NCBI GenBank assembly: GCA_015179025.1
Contig: WHUX01000087.1
Location: 1 to 64,000 of the forward strand
Source: Terfezia claveryi
Lineage: Eukaryota > Ascomycota > Pezizomycetes > Pezizales > Pezizaceae
Direction of reading: 5' to 3'
Length of the DNA stretch: 64,000 bases
The notes beneath the pieces are model-generated. The model was not told the DNA's origin. It ran no database searches and saw only the letters and a program-made list of their open reading frames with translations. Position 1 is the first letter of the stretch; every line of letters begins with the position of its first letter. The position numbers and the translations under genes are program-made. Below are positions 9,054 through 22,710 of this stretch, piece by piece.

Positions 9054-12000
9054 ACGTAATGTATTAAACATGAAAAGCTAGGTATGGTGTGGTTAGGTAT
9101 GGTTGTAGGTAAATACCCCCCAACCACAACGCTGAGCTCGGATAAGGATCCGGATGACGGGATCTACATACACAATGTGTAAGGATTCAGAGTAAGACTG
9201 AATTCCCTATTGAGTTTGCATGGATCGTTTGATGAAACATGATATGCAATGCGGATCTTCCAGGCAGGGAGTAGAGCCCTGAACAAACTCGTCTAGCATA
9301 TCGTTTATAATAGTGGGGCCAGAAATTTGATATTTCGGAGCTCTGAGAAAAAAAAAAATCAACTGGGGTTCAAAACACGAGGGCTGTACCTAGGTAAAAT
9401 CTCTTGGCAACCCAGATCTAGTGTAGTATACATATGTACTACTTACTAACCTGATTCAGCCTGATGCTCCATATCAGAAGGTCGAGCAAGTCAAAAAGTG
9501 ACTGGTGAGGAAGGGCTTTGGGGGCTAAACATGCATATTCAAACTGTCAGTTACAACGATTGATCTGATGAGAAAAGAGAAGAACCGGTCCCTACATAAC
9601 CTACAGTAGGTACTAGTATGAGGTACTTGTGTTGTATCTATGTATGAGTTGCGACATAGAGATGCAAGTGGATTGTCCCTTAAGTTCCAGTCAAAAATCT
9701 ATGACTACATTGCGGCCAGGACTATTGTTGTAGCTCCACATACCTAAACTTCAAAGATCAAGCCTGTTAAAGCCTGTCTGAGAGGAGTCGGGAAATGCAG
9801 ACTGATTATAAAAAATGGAGTAATGCAGTGGATCGAGTGAATCCAACGTGGATATAGTGTCGAAGGATTTAAATTTACCGATTCAGAGTGGCAAAGTACA
9901 AACAAATCGAATGCAAGACTCCACATAAACTCTCGCAAACTAGCACCTTCTCACTTCACTTATATATAGCAAGAATGCAACTATTACCGTACTGCCAGAT
10001 GTTTAGTACTCTTGTAGCTATTTTCGGAGCTTGAAGGCTATTCCTCAGCCAATGAACATCCACTACTACAGCCCGCAATACAACTTTGCAGCTCGTAACC
10101 AAGGCCCATTTTACAGTGGAGGCCAGGCCTAGGGAAACCAAGGAATGCTCGTTGTTTGCCAGTATATCGTTGTGATGATATTGCCAGAGCGAGTGGATAC
10201 AAAAGATCTAGACAGTAAACCCGATTCGGCCCGCTGTTCCATATCAAAAAGCTAACCAGACTAGTCTGCTTAGGGTTAGAGAACCAGATTACGGTTGGAG
10301 TAACATTATTGGGATCACGGACTTCATCAAATATGTAACCACTACAAATATGTGTCTGTTAAGTTTTTTGTGACCTTCCTGAAGTCTTCCAAAGCTTCTC
10401 AACAAATATAGGAAAACTGATATTGCTCCAGAACTCTACCGCGGCTACATTTTCCGACGATTTGATAGTGCTAACCCGTTAGTCTGGCTGCAGAGACGAC
10501 TCCGATGGTCGGATTTGGTCAAACTGTAGAGAGAAAGCCCAAACCCCGAACTTAGCCACCGCATCTACACCAGACAGGCTCAAGAGCATTTGCTTTAATA
10601 TACTAAGGTAGTACTTACACTCCTGGTGGACTCTCAGAAGGAGGTCCGTCAAACGATTCCAAGTCCCAGTATCACCGTACTAATATTACATCCTGACCTC
10701 CAACACTTCACGACTACTATGCGGGTTAAGCTTTAAAAAGAGTCTACCTGTATTGAAGCAAGGATGAGTGAGGGCGTAATCTAGTCTGCTTGCACTAGAT
10801 TGCCACCGTAAAAGTGGCAGAGCGCGTCGGTTGATAAAATCACCTTATCCCCAGGCCGTGTTGCTTTTGGCCAAAAGCCCTAGCAGCAACCACGCGCCAA
10901 TGACCTAGTCTGGCAATGACCCCATAGTATCGATAGTTCTTACTAGTTTGTATACTACTTGTATCTAAGTGTGTGGGCTCAACGGATCCCTAGTCTGGTT
11001 GGCACTGGGTGGTTTTCCCAATTCTGGAAGCTCTCATCAGATGCGTTCGGCCTAACCTTCGGGACTAGTTCAGTACGTGGAGCGGGAAGAGATGGAAGTA
11101 CAGATAGGAGAATGCTTGGAGGCATAGTAGTCAGATGCAGTATACAGCAGAATATGATAATAGTGATATAAAGGAATTCAAAAGAGTTTAGACTCACCAC
11201 AGAAAAGTCAAAAGCTACAAGTTCTTGGGATAATGAGGGCGCTCAACTGTACACATCGACTGACTTCCAGGATATATAATTTGGGGTTCAGGGTAATAAT
11301 GATCCACTAGTCACGGTCACTCATGAAGGAGCACAATTATAACCTACAATTTTTATTCAGTGATAGTCAAAGTTACTATGGGATTGGTACTACCCTTTTA
11401 TTTTTGGCGGAGCTCGTTCACGCTGTAAACTAGACATATGTGGTAAGTACAGCGTTATCTGCGTACGGATCCTATGCACATTCAAGTAAACGTATTCATC
11501 CTGATATGTTGTTTTGTGACCTTTCCTGAAGCTCTCCAAAGCTCATAACCTGGAAGACGCAAGAGTCACTGAGTTTCAATGGAATTCTTAGTCCACAACG
11601 TGCGTCGATGAAAGTAAACTATAGCAAAACTTGGTACCGCATTCCTGAGTTAGCAAACAGCGTCACATGGTTTGATGAGTTATGGAATACCTCATAGTAT
11701 TGTTCGAGGTGTATGAATATTCGTTCCTACCTAGATGTTTGGCAGCCGATCTCTCTAGAATGGTTCTTTTCTCTGGCAAGGTCGAGGGACAGGTCTACTT
11801 TGGTAATTTATATTTGAGATTGAATTCAATTTACTCATGTACCCGTACTCCTGATCTCCTGATCTACCAGCCATTAAAACAAATTGGAACAACCTCTATT
11901 CCATAGCCTAAAGGTGTTACCCCCAAAACCAAACATTCATAAAGCATCCTGTCTTTTTGATGGGTTGATGGTTCTAGGGGTATGCACATTCCAGTACCTT

Positions 12001-13542
12001 TAATGCAGCTCTAGAGGACTTTGCAGATCACATCACCAGCTCATGCATATTAGTCTCGAGAGCAATGCAGGTTAATGCAAATATGGTAGTGATCCTGACT
12101 GAATCCTTTTCGATGTTCGAGAAATCCTGACATCAGCATTCATTTTTGGTTGACGTCAGCCTAAGGAGCTGCAGTCCAACACTGTCCAATGAATCAGAGA
12201 CTCGTTTCCTTCTTTCCAGGGCCGCAGCTGTAGCGTGAATGGCTTGATTACAGTCCTTCCGTTAATTTGGCCCCGTTGGTTTGTTCATAGCGAGTACACT
12301 TGGTTGTTCTCACGGTGCCATTTGGGGTTGTATGCAGGCAGAACTAGCTTGTTGGGGCTTGGTTTGTGTGCAGGCGTGGGCTTGTGAGTTGTGACCAGTA
12401 CTCGAAAAACTCTCCACTCCCAACAGCCCTCTACTTGTTTCTCCCCCCCTCACTGCGCTCTGCCCCATACTGCTTCCACCCGCAGCAATTTTTTCAACCG
12501 CCTGTTTTCCACACACAAGTACGCCGCTCCTGCTCTGTCGGCGTGTGATTCCCGGCAGTGTTTGAATCTGCTCGGCACTCGGCCAGTTTGAAAGTTAGGT
12601 AAGGAAATTACATCCCGATACAGAGGATTCTATTCTATCGTGCTTTCTGCTGGCTGTGCTGCAAATGCAAAAGTTATCTCCTGGATGTCTTCCAACCCCA
12701 CAATTTTCAGAGCATCTCTTCATCATGTACCTATCCCCTCGCACAACCACCACTACCACCCACCACCACCCACCACCAACTACCACCACGGCCCATCTTA
12801 CCCCCCCCCCCCCCCGACTCATCCCCCCATCCCCGCAACCAGACTACCCCATCCTCGCACACTCCTCGGGTTGGCGCTTTTCTACCACTGCCCGCCCTCC
12901 ATACCTTTGTTCTGTGGTCTGATGCAGCGAATTATTTCGTGATTGGCCTCTCCAAACAAAAGCGTGCCTCTCTATTTCTCTACACCCCACCACAGAACTT
13001 CGCTGTCGGACTACTTTGCAATCGCCTCTCCCCCATAAATTCCTCTGGTGCCAGGCATCTGGGCAGTGAAGAACATTAGAGCTTTGTTTGAAGCTCCTCT
13101 CGAGAGAGAGACGTCGTTACCTTCCCTCTCTCTATCGGATCGCTCGAGGATATTTTTTGTTTCCCATTCCCGAGTCTCAAGTTTTTCTTTTTCTTGTTCT
13201 CAAGATCATATCGTTATTGTCGGCGCATTGGGCTCAGTTGCATTGACCGTTAGATCTCCAGGGTTTCCAAGTACAGGAGGTGCAGGTCCGTTCCGAGATC
13301 CCCGATTTGTTGTTTTGTCCTTCTAGAACCTTATTTGGACGTCTTGGATTTTAGCACGATCGTGAACATAGACCTGTGGGACCTACTCTAACTGCTGAAA
13401 TAGATTTCCGACAAACATTTTCCAGCACTCACAACTAATACACTCCCCCGACACAAACGGATTCCCCCCCCCCAACGGCCGTCAACGTCCAGCTCTTCCA
13501 GGATACCCGTAGCCAGGCCGCTAGGAAACGAAGGTCTCAGCA
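9054..13542. other. 4.5 kb gene desert with diverged repeats; includes the Kap104 promoter/leader
   Basis: No domain-bearing frame on either strand. Two diverged repeat pairs are visible: about 9450-9495 with about 10215-10260 (CCATATCAGAAG / CCATATCAAAAA and neighbours), and about 10362-10400 with about 11512-11550 (TTTTGTGACCTTYCCTGAAG, CTCCAAAGCT). Differences are mostly C/T and G/A. From 12700 to 12850 there is a CCA/CAC-rich simple repeat with a C run of about 14. The last ~600 bases before 13543 are pyrimidine-rich, as expected of a fungal promoter and 5' leader. Confidence 0.55.
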
Positions 13543-16500
13543 ATGGAGTGGCAACCCGTGGAAGAGCCTTTGACCCAATTGTCAGGCTACCTTCGAGACA
13601 GTCTGAACGGCACAGATCCTGCTGCCCAAAAGCATGCGACAGAGGTTCGTGGTTCTAACCTCCGTGATCCCCTATACATAGATTGTGTCAATGGACATGT
13701 ACAACGAGAACGTTACTAACAATAAGCTCTTAGGTCCTCAAAGAAGCAGAACGCTCGCCAGATATCAACAACTATCTCACCTATCTTTTCATCAGAGCTG
13801 ATCCACTACCGCGGTTTTCAGCCCAAGAATGGCTTCTTGTCCGTCAAGCTGCCAACTTGCTTCTGAAGAATCATGTGAAACAAAATTTTAACCAATTCCC
13901 ACCGGAAAATCTTGAATACCTCAAATCAAAGATATTATTAGGGCTACAGGATCCTCACTTTCAAATTCGAGGTCTTACTGGAAATGTTATCACCGAGCTA
14001 GTTCGTCAAGGAGGGATTCTATCATGGACAGATTTACTCGCACGCCTTCTTACAATCGTGGAAGGCAGCGACCCCTCGTTGGGCGAAATCTCCCCAGGTG
14101 CCCAAGAAGGTGCAGTGTCGGCTCTAGCGAAAGTCTGTGAAGACAACAAACGATCCTTAGACAGAGATTACAACGGTAATCGCCCGCTTAACGTCCTAAT
14201 TCCCAAGTTCTTACAATTTACTTCATCACCACATCCGAAAATCAGGGCATACTCCCTTGGCTGTATTAATATCTTCCTTCCAAGCAAGACTCAGAGTGTC
14301 CTTGTGCACATTGATAGTCTAATAACGGTTATCTTCAGCCTGGCACAGGATAACTCCAATGCCGTTCGTCGAGAGGTTTGCCGTGCAATGGTGCACTTGG
14401 TGGACATTTGCCCTGACAAGATTTACCCCCACCTTGGTGGAATTGTCGAATACATGATTACGCAGCAGCTGAAGGTGGAGGAGCCAGATTTGTCGCTGGA
14501 TGCAGCCGAATTTTGGCTAACAGCCGGTGAACATGATCAATTGAAACTGGGGCTTGGGCCATACTTGGATAAAATTGTCCCAACTCTGTTGAAGAGCATG
14601 GTCTACTCAGATGAGGACATTGCTCGGTTGGCAGGGCAAGGGGATGATGCTGATGTTGAAGACAAAGCCGAGGATATCAAGCCGGTTTTTGCGAAATCGA
14701 AGCAGAGGTTGCCTAATGGCGAGAATGCTGACGTCGGGGACTTTGCAACCAATGGGGCCAAGAGTGCTGGCGAGCAAGCCATAGACGACCTTAGTGATGG
14801 AGAAATTGATGAGCTCTCTGAAGATGAAGATGGTGATGAAGACCCTGAGGACCGCTGGAACCTTCGAAAATGCTCAGCGGCAGCGTTGGATGTCTTGGCC
14901 AGCGTGTACCACCAGCCGATCTTTGACATTATCCTACCCTACCTAAAAGACAATCTGCGATCTGACCAGTGGCCTTACCGTGAGGCAGCTGTTCTCGCCC
15001 TAGGAGCAGTTGCCGAAGGATGTTTAGACGCAGTGGTGCCCCACTTACCGGAACTGATCCCTTACCTTCTGACTCTCCTCAATGATGGGGAACCTTTGGT
15101 GCGACAGATCACTTGTTGGACATTGGGGCGATATTCGAGATGGGCTGCTACGCTCCCAGACGAGTCCCTCAAACAAAGATATTATGTGCCTATGATGGAG
15201 GGCTTACTGACAAAAATGTTGGATGGTAATAAGCGTGTTCAAGAGGCTGGTGCATCTGCATTTGCAAGTTTGGAGGAGCAGTCGCAACAGGAACTCAAAC
15301 CATTCATTGAGCCTATACTGCGGCAATTTGTTGTCGCAATGGATAGGTACAAAGACAGAAATATGTTCATCCTCTACGATTGTATTCAGACACTAGCCGA
15401 GCACGTCGGACAGGCCTTATCGGAGAAGCCCCATGTTGATATCCTTATGCCGGCTCTTATCAAGCGGTGGGAAAAAGTGAAAGACAACTCTCGCGAACTG
15501 TTTCCCTTGTTGGAGGCTCTCTCCTACGTCGCAACTGCCCTGGGCACGGTTTTTGCACCTTTTGCACAACCTATATTCTACAGATGTGTCCGTATCATTC
15601 ATCAGAACTTGGAACTGTACATTCAAGCAGCAAAAGTGGATGCAAATGGCACGGAAGGAGCGGAATGGCCCGATAAGGACTTCTTGGTATGCAGCTTGGA
15701 CCTGTTGAGCGCAATCATTCAAGCGCTGGACAGCACCAGCGATCAGCTTGTTGCAAGTGCACAACCCGGTTTCTTTGACTTGTTGGTAGTGTGTATGGGT
15801 GTAAGTAGGCCTTTATCAAAGAACGAGGGGTTGTTGCTTATATTCTGCATCAGGACCCCAACAATGATGTTCGACAGAGCAGCTATGCATTACTGGGAGA
15901 CTGCGCAATTTATGTATTTCCACAGTTGCAGCGGTACCTGCCTCGAATTATGCCTTTATTGATCGAGCAGCTCGACATGTCTAATAATGAGCCCGAGTTT
16001 GATGAACTTGGAGCAGTGGACGCAGGCTATAGTGTAGTAAACAATGCTTGTTGGAGCTGTGGCGAGATTGCGTTGAAGCAAGGTTCGTTTTGTTTTCTCT
16101 ACCTACGACCGACGCATATATACTGATCCATACATCCAGGCCCCGGCATGGCTCCATATGTTGAAAGCCTCTACACTCGCCTTTTGTCCATTGTTCAAAC
16201 CCCAGATATCCCCAGCTCTGTCACTGAGAATGCCGCGATAGCTATTGGGCGACTTGGACTTGGATCTTGTGATGATCTTGCACCCCATTTGGAGGACTTC
16301 GCAAGGCCTTTCTTGGACTCGATTAAGAATGTTGCAGAGACAGATGAGAAAGACACCGCGCTTAGGGGCTTTGCAATGATTGTTGGCAGGAACCCAGAGG
16401 CAATGGAGTCCTGTTTGATCCCATTCTTCAAGTGCATAGCCAAATATAGAGAGCCGAGCCCAGAGCTTCACAACCTATTCCAGCAGGTAAGGCTTTCATT

Positions 16501-16650
16501 CATGATTATAAAATGGGGATTTGAGGAACTAAACTTGTCGATCTGCAGACTGTCACTGGATACCAGGGGTTCATCCAAGACTTTGGTGCCTTTATAAGCC
16601 AATTCCCACCCGACGTTCAGAATGATCTCCAGGAGAGATATAGGCTATAA
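13543..16650 (+). CDS. kap104: Transportin / karyopherin beta-2 (Kap104 family)
   Basis: Nuclear import receptor that carries PY-NLS cargoes (hnRNP-type RNA-binding proteins) through the pore and releases them on Ran-GTP. Model: exons 13543-13644, 13734-15800, 15854-16082, 16140-16486, 16549-16650, all introns GT..AG and phase-consistent, giving 948 aa; family members are about 890-950. The start MEWQPVEEPL fits the N-terminal HEAT repeat of transportins (human MEYEWKPDEQ-type). HEAT repeats run throughout. The acidic H8 loop is clear (about residues 336-406; DLSDGEIDELSEDEDGDEDP) and is followed by the conserved WNLRKCSAAALD. The end (GFIQDFGAFISQFP...LQERYR) matches the family C-terminus. 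The first exon is short (34 codons). Identity is firm; intron borders are by inspection. Confidence 0.95.
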
Positions 16651-18568
16651 TAATTTGGCCTGAGATGTGGAAAGATTTTATTTCTCGATTTGTTTTAAAT
16701 GCTGAAGATTTATGTGCCGTGTGAGATTGGGTGCTATATTATGAACTGTAAAGGGCTTTTTTTCTCCCTCCCTCTTTCCTACTTTTTTCCTTTTCTATGT
16801 GACGATGAACATGAGATGAAACATGATGTCTGTCTGGGCTCTTCTTTTGCTTCCTTCTATTGACAAAAAAGTGGCATTTGTGTTTGGCGAATACTGGGTA
16901 TTTGAGTTTTGATAGCCGGGGTCCTTGCAATTAGAGTAGGGGAAGAGGTGTGGGGTTGGGTGTGGTGTCAGCTTGTATATGAACCGGCGTAAGAGGAGGA
17001 TTGTTAAAGCCCAGGTTGGGCTGCTTTTGATAATTACGGACCGACATCATTAAAGAGGAGGGATTCATAATTTTCTTTCTCTTTGTGCACTTTTGCCGTT
17101 TTTCTTCCTGTCAACTCATCTGTGGCAGCATACAACTTAGTAGGATAATAGTATCTTACTCCACCTTCAACCTGATTATAATCCATCCCCAGGGCGGTTT
17201 AGAGTTGATCACGATTCCACAATCAGACTACCTCTCTCCTCTTTTATGAGAGCCCGGCTTAGTCTAGCAGACTTAAGCCCTGTAGTCGTATGTAGGTAAC
17301 TCACCAGACTACCACCTACACTCTCCAGCAGTGACATCAAGTACAGACCATCTCCACTGGTTGGTTTTTGTGGGTGTGTGTTTTTTTTTTTTTTTTTTTT
17401 TTGGGGGGGAGGTGGGTGAAGGCAAGGAGAATATAAAGATTCAAAATTATTTTTTTTCACAGTTTGTACTACTCCGTACCTGATTTTTCTTTTTTTTTGT
17501 TCGTTTTTTTTTTTTTCTCAGTAGGAGGAGGGGAGGGGGGGAATGTTAGGTAGGTGATTTCACCAAGCCGGAGGTTAAGTTAAATATATATATATATACA
17601 GTACATCATTACACATCTATAGATAAACATATTTCTTATTATCTCCCTCCAAAAATATATATATATATGTATTTCTTTCACACTCCCTCCCCTCTTTCCT
17701 TTCCCTCCCTCCCCCTATTTTTTAAATCTAAAATAATTGATAATTAATCCCCGGGGGTCCCTCGAAACTTTACCCTCAACAGGGGTGGGGGGGAAGGAAT
17801 CTGCACAGCCCTATGTAGTTAGCAACTGTATGTACATATCTACTCAGGTTTAGTTTTTTCTTTTGCATCCATGCATCTGATCCTTGCAGGGGTGCCACAT
17901 GAGCAACGGCTAATTACGTCATCGTGCATGTGCAACCTCATCGCAACCAACATCACCTACGGATTTTGAGTTTGGCGATAGCGACTGAGTGAATTAAAGC
18001 GGGGTCTCACCATATGCGATAGTAATATAGAGATCCATCAGAAATTTGTTTAACTGAAAAAACACCTAGAATCGGCATTGACCCCAATGATATTTTGCAA
18101 CGTAACTTCACAGCAATACTCTTTTCAATTCTCCCAGCCCCCGCCAAAGCCACACACAGAAGATGCCTATATACAGCGAACAGAATGAACGGCGAAGCTA
18201 AACTGACAAAACAGAGAAGAAATGGTATATATAGTAACTAACCAAACACCATCAACGACATACATCGTCCCATGTGGGAAAAGTGGGAAAGGAGGAAGGG
18301 TTAGTCGGCCAAAAGGGCCAAAAGAGAAGAATAACACTTTAGCAAACACCAAATGTGAGAGTGCTTCCGAAAACCTTAAACGAGACCAACTCACAACTCT
18401 TCTCCTTCCAATCCCCAAGAAAGTCAAACCCTCCTCAAATCATCAACACAAACATTGCTGGCTACAACAACATCGCTCAACCAGAGCAATGAGAATCCAA
18501 TCCAATCCGTGAACTTGTCATTAGTCATTGATTCTTCTTGACGTGCTTCCGCCTTCCATCCGAGTATA
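16651..18568. other. Convergent intergenic region, simple repeats only
   Basis: Lies between the 3' ends of Kap104 and the KEN-box gene. T runs near 17380-17402 and 17490-17517, TATATA tracts near 17586-17600 and 17656-17668, and CCTCCC-rich stretches. No gene seen. Confidence 0.6.
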
Positions 18569-19885
18569 TTATCGCATCCTTCCGATGCCAGCTAATCCCA
18601 CCCTCGCACTGCTCACTCCGGCAGTGACTCCCGCTGCCCTCTTTAAGCTACTGTTTGCTTTGCGCGCGGTAACCTTCGTCTCCTTTGTAGTGGTAGTGGT
18701 GGTTGTCACAGACTTCTTTCTCGTTACAGCCTTTGTGGGGGCAGCAGCAGTGGTATCTTTCAAAACCATCTTTCCCTTCTCCGAGAGCTTTCCTCCCTCA
18801 AACACCTTTTTCATAACATATGCAGTGTTCGCACTCTTTGCACCCAATCCAACTCGGCTGACCTTTAATGGTGATGGAGATGGCTGGACTTTGCTGACAC
18901 CTGCAAAATGTTTTGTTCCGGAGAAAGGCGAGGACTGACGAGTGGCCCTTGTGCGAGCTGGTTTAGTTACAGAGTTTTCCGCACTTCTCAGCATGATATC
19001 TGGAGAATAATTCTCGATTGAATCCAAAGAAGTTCTGACTGCCGGGTGTTGCTTTTTCGCAAGTGCTGCTCTCGTGCGTGGGCGTTTGGCAGAATCAACA
19101 ACCGTCTTTTGAGCTGCAGCAATGATGGACTCCATGCTGGCAGTCAATCTCTCTTCCGAGTCACTGTGCCGAAGGACCTTGAATTTCTCAATCTTGGGCT
19201 TGTACACAACAAGCGGTGACTCTGGCTCGGCTGGCTTGTCAACTTCGGTCTCTTCGGGAACATTGGGAGAGGAAGATTCGGCGGCTTCTGGGCGGGCAGT
19301 TTCATGTGCGAGGAAGGACTAAACCACGACTTTAGCACACAGACGTTTCCAAAAGACGATAAGGAACACACATCAAAGATGACCGAGTCCCCTAAACTAT
19401 CAAGCAAGTAGTTCTCTCCACTAACTCTCCTTCTCCTCAAGTCACCCATCACAGCTTCATCCCGCTCAAACACTTCTGCCTCGGTCAATTCTCGAAGTGG
19501 CTGGCGCTTAGCCCGCTGCACCCTTGATTTACCGAATGGCTTCTTTCCCACACCATCTGCTTTTCGTGTTAGACAAGTGTCGGAAGGATAAGAATTGAAT
19601 TCACTTACCCTTTTTCATACGAGACGGAGAGATGGGGTTTGCTCGGGAAAGAAAGCCAGGGCGAGGAAGGATAGGGTAGTTCTCTTTGTTGGCACCAGTG
19701 GGAGTGCGACTGAGGGAGGATCTCAATACTCGAGTGCTACTTGAAACCGTCGTCACCTTACGGCGAGGGCTAACATGTCGGGCGGTTGAAACGTTTGCTG
19801 TGGTCCTCGATGCTTTTGGCACCGGGATTCGGGAGATGGGAGGCCCAGCAGGCGCCTTACGGACGGTGTTTCGTGTTGATGGCAT
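18569..19885 (-). CDS. Basic, disordered protein with KEN box and D-box-like motif; function unknown
   Basis: I do not recognise this gene. Model on the minus strand: exons 19885-19609, 19556-19372 and 19318-18569, with introns of 52-53 nt, all GT..AG and in phase; 403 aa. The product is rich in Ser, Thr, Arg, Lys and Pro and looks disordered. Residues 67-69 are KEN followed by YPILP, a good KEN-box context, and an RxxL motif (RSSL) lies just before at 55-58; together they suggest an APC/C substrate turned over in mitosis. 'SRIPVPKASR', many SP/TP sites and 'RPRTRAAL' fit a cell-cycle or chromatin protein. A securin or sororin-like role is possible but I see no separase-binding or FGF motif. 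The Ser-Thr-rich C-terminus has a run of eight Thr (about residues 370). Confidence 0.7.
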
Positions 19886-20074
19886 GATGTCAGAAGGTGT
19901 TTGAAGCCCGAGTAGGAAAGTTTTAAGGAATGGACGAAGAAGTGAAGAGCAAAGGCCAAAAGTAATATGACTTCTGAACTCTCTTTCGGGGGTTGCCCTG
20001 GATGAAACAGAGAAAGGAAGAGAGGGGAAGTGAAGGGGAAGAAGGTGCCTCTACGATCCCCTACAACAGCATGA

Positions 20075-20135
20075 GAAGGGGGAAGGGCTGGGGTGGTACG
20101 GGTATGGGTGGTACGGGTATGGGTGGTACGCCTGC
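20075..20135. repeat. 15 bp tandem repeat (GGGTGGTACGGGTAT)
   Basis: Three to four copies in the divergent intergenic region upstream of the KEN-box gene; the reverse strand reads as YHPYPYHPYP, which is not a gene. Confidence 0.75.
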
Positions 20136-22710
20136 CGCGTATAGTGCTTATTAACTCCCGAAGACTGGCGACAAGAATAGGAAATTGTGCCTGCTGCCCT
20201 GCTGCTCTGCTGCATTGTGGAATTGGAACGAATTAGAAAAAATCCTTCATTCAATAATATATCAAGCCAAGAATGGAGACTAGGAAACGTTTCAATGGGA
20301 ATGTTTCGCCACATACCTTTTATTAGCAGTGGGCCTTAATAGTAGGTTTTCTGCTGATATTTAGAGATAAAGATATCCCGAGATTCACGGGGCCGTGTTT
20401 AGTATATTCTGTTTTGCGTGTGGTGATAGTTTTGTGATTGATACACCAAGCAAGACCTCTGACTTTCTGCAAGACTTTGCTTCTCACTGGCCCAGCAGCT
20501 CGCTTTTTGACCAAACGCGCGAGACAATGAAACGATAATGCAAGGGGAATCTAGGTTTTTCCTGTCGATGCCAGTTTGACTGCTGAGGGGCTGGGTAAAT
20601 AAACTATGCACTCTCTACGCGTTTTTGAGCAAGAGAGAAGATACGGAGATACAAGTGTCGGCTTCCGGCGTGGCTGGTATAGCTAGCAGGTTTCTTTGAA
20701 TGATTCTGTGGGCGAGCTGTATTCAGTCTGATCGATCCGATTGTGTGGGTTGCGAGAGAGTTTATTCAATTCGTTGATAGCGCTGCTGCGGGTGAAGCTG
20801 CCAGTCTTGCCAAACCTGCCGTTAGTTAGTTATCGTTGTGCCCTTTTTTTTTATTCCTCTGCTGCCGACACTATTCAGCGGCTGCAAACGACAATAAACG
20901 TACGGCTTTACAATATGAAGATGAAATTTGACTGAGTAGGATCACAGGGGAGAAAGAACAGTGGTAAACCGAGGAGGCACAGATAGTACTGGAAGGGGAA
21001 GCCAACAGACAGGGGGGGGGAGGGGGGAGGGGAGATGTTTCACCACAGAAATCAAGCTCTATGCGGTGTGAGAACAACTAACTTTTATGTTTGTCTTATC
21101 CTATGATTGGTTTTTGTTAAACGGGGGTGGGGGGGGGGGGGGAAGATTGCAAAAGTAACAGGTACAGCAGATTTGAAAGTATTCCCAGCTACAGTAAGCC
21201 TTACTGGCGGCCACCTCGGAGGACGGGGCTGTGATCGGGGAACCGCCTGCTTGCTTGCTAGGTGTGTGCTTACTTCAGTTCGTCGGGTCTAGCCGGGCCC
21301 AGTCCTATCGAGATTGAGGCAAGGGAGCCGGGCAATGCAAGAGGAGCTGTTGTCTCTAGGATTATAATCACTACTCTGTGGGGCCCTGTGCTGTGGGGCC
21401 CTGTGGTGTGGGCCGGGGTGGGACGCTTGGGATGGAGAAAGAGAGATATGCTGTGTGGTTCTTGTTTACTTGTTGAGCTGAAGAAATTGGAGCAAGATGA
21501 TGTCGATGTCGAAGGCTGAACAGTATACAAGTACAGTACATACAAGTGTTCAATCACGGCACAACACTCAGTGCGTTGTTTGGTCATTGGCCTCGAGGGC
21601 GCTCGCGGCTGGCTACTTACGGCTACGCCTCGATCTTTGACTGCAATCTCAGACTCCTGGGCTGCTGTATTTTTATATCAAGGGTGCGCCTGCAGAACCC
21701 AGGCTTATGCCTTCACTTGTTTTGTAGTTTAGTTTGGGCTCAGGAGGAGCCGCAGAGTTCTTATAGGCAATACCGGTACCTAAGGGCTGGACAGGGCCGA
21801 CTGGAATAAATTGTGCTCGAGGATGATCCGGAGAACTCCGCGGCCGGTCCTGGAGCACCCATCTCATTTAATGGGCACTCAGGGCTGTCAAGGATACGGT
21901 CGCAAGGTCTCGGATATATGGCATCAAAAACTCCAGATGGCGATCCTTAAAGCCAAAGCATACACTCGGACCGAGTGCATATGTATTCCTTTCACCGAAC
22001 CCGAACTCTTAGGTAGTACCGGTACTGTAGTAGTTAACAAAGGTTGGCACAGAATACTGGAAACTCTTCGCTCACGAGAACCCCCCTTCCGCCCCCCCCT
22101 GCCTCAAAATAGATTTGGGGTGCAACTAGGAATACAGCCCCCAACAGCTGGCAATGGGGGTAATGTTACTGGCATCCGGGAGGCCCTCCGAGCGAATCAT
22201 GATCACCGTTCCTGCCCCGGCCGGTAGAATGTATACGTATTCCGTACCCATCAATTGGGCGCATATGTGCACATGACAAGCACCAAGCAGTTTGCTTACA
22301 GCTCTGTTTACATACATTCTGGTGGGGAATTCGCCGATCTCGTTGGCACGGCAACATCAACGCGCCTGTAGATCTTGGCACCAGGACCCGTTCTTTGTTG
22401 TGGTCACAATAGTAACAATATACACGGAGGGCTACGCAGCATTACTCAGCTATATACCCACTTCGCTCTTATCCATACTACTGCCTTTTCCAAACACCAA
22501 ACACGAAACAAACGCCCAGAGCCGAGAACAACTTTATTGTTCGTGACGTTTCAGCCTATTACGCTTCCGACGTAGGGGCCAGATTCAGGTGTATGTGGGT
22601 CCATACAAGCAAAGTTCCCAACCCACGTTAACCACAAGCAGCTCATCAACAACAACATAGGCCTGTGAAGACCCCCACCTCATACGCCGAGCTACACATT
22701 ACAGCTCACA
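20136..22710. other. Divergent intergenic region, no gene seen
   Basis: Holds G runs (21018-21030, 21128-21142), a short duplicated palindromic word TGTGGGGCCCTG at 21377 and 21392, and promoter sequence for the gene at 22711. No frame has recognisable domains. Confidence 0.55.

Noticed and set aside
14603..14929. Ser-rich minus-strand frame inside Kap104
   Set aside because: Antisense shadow of the acidic loop codons (GAY/GAR read backwards as Ser/Leu).
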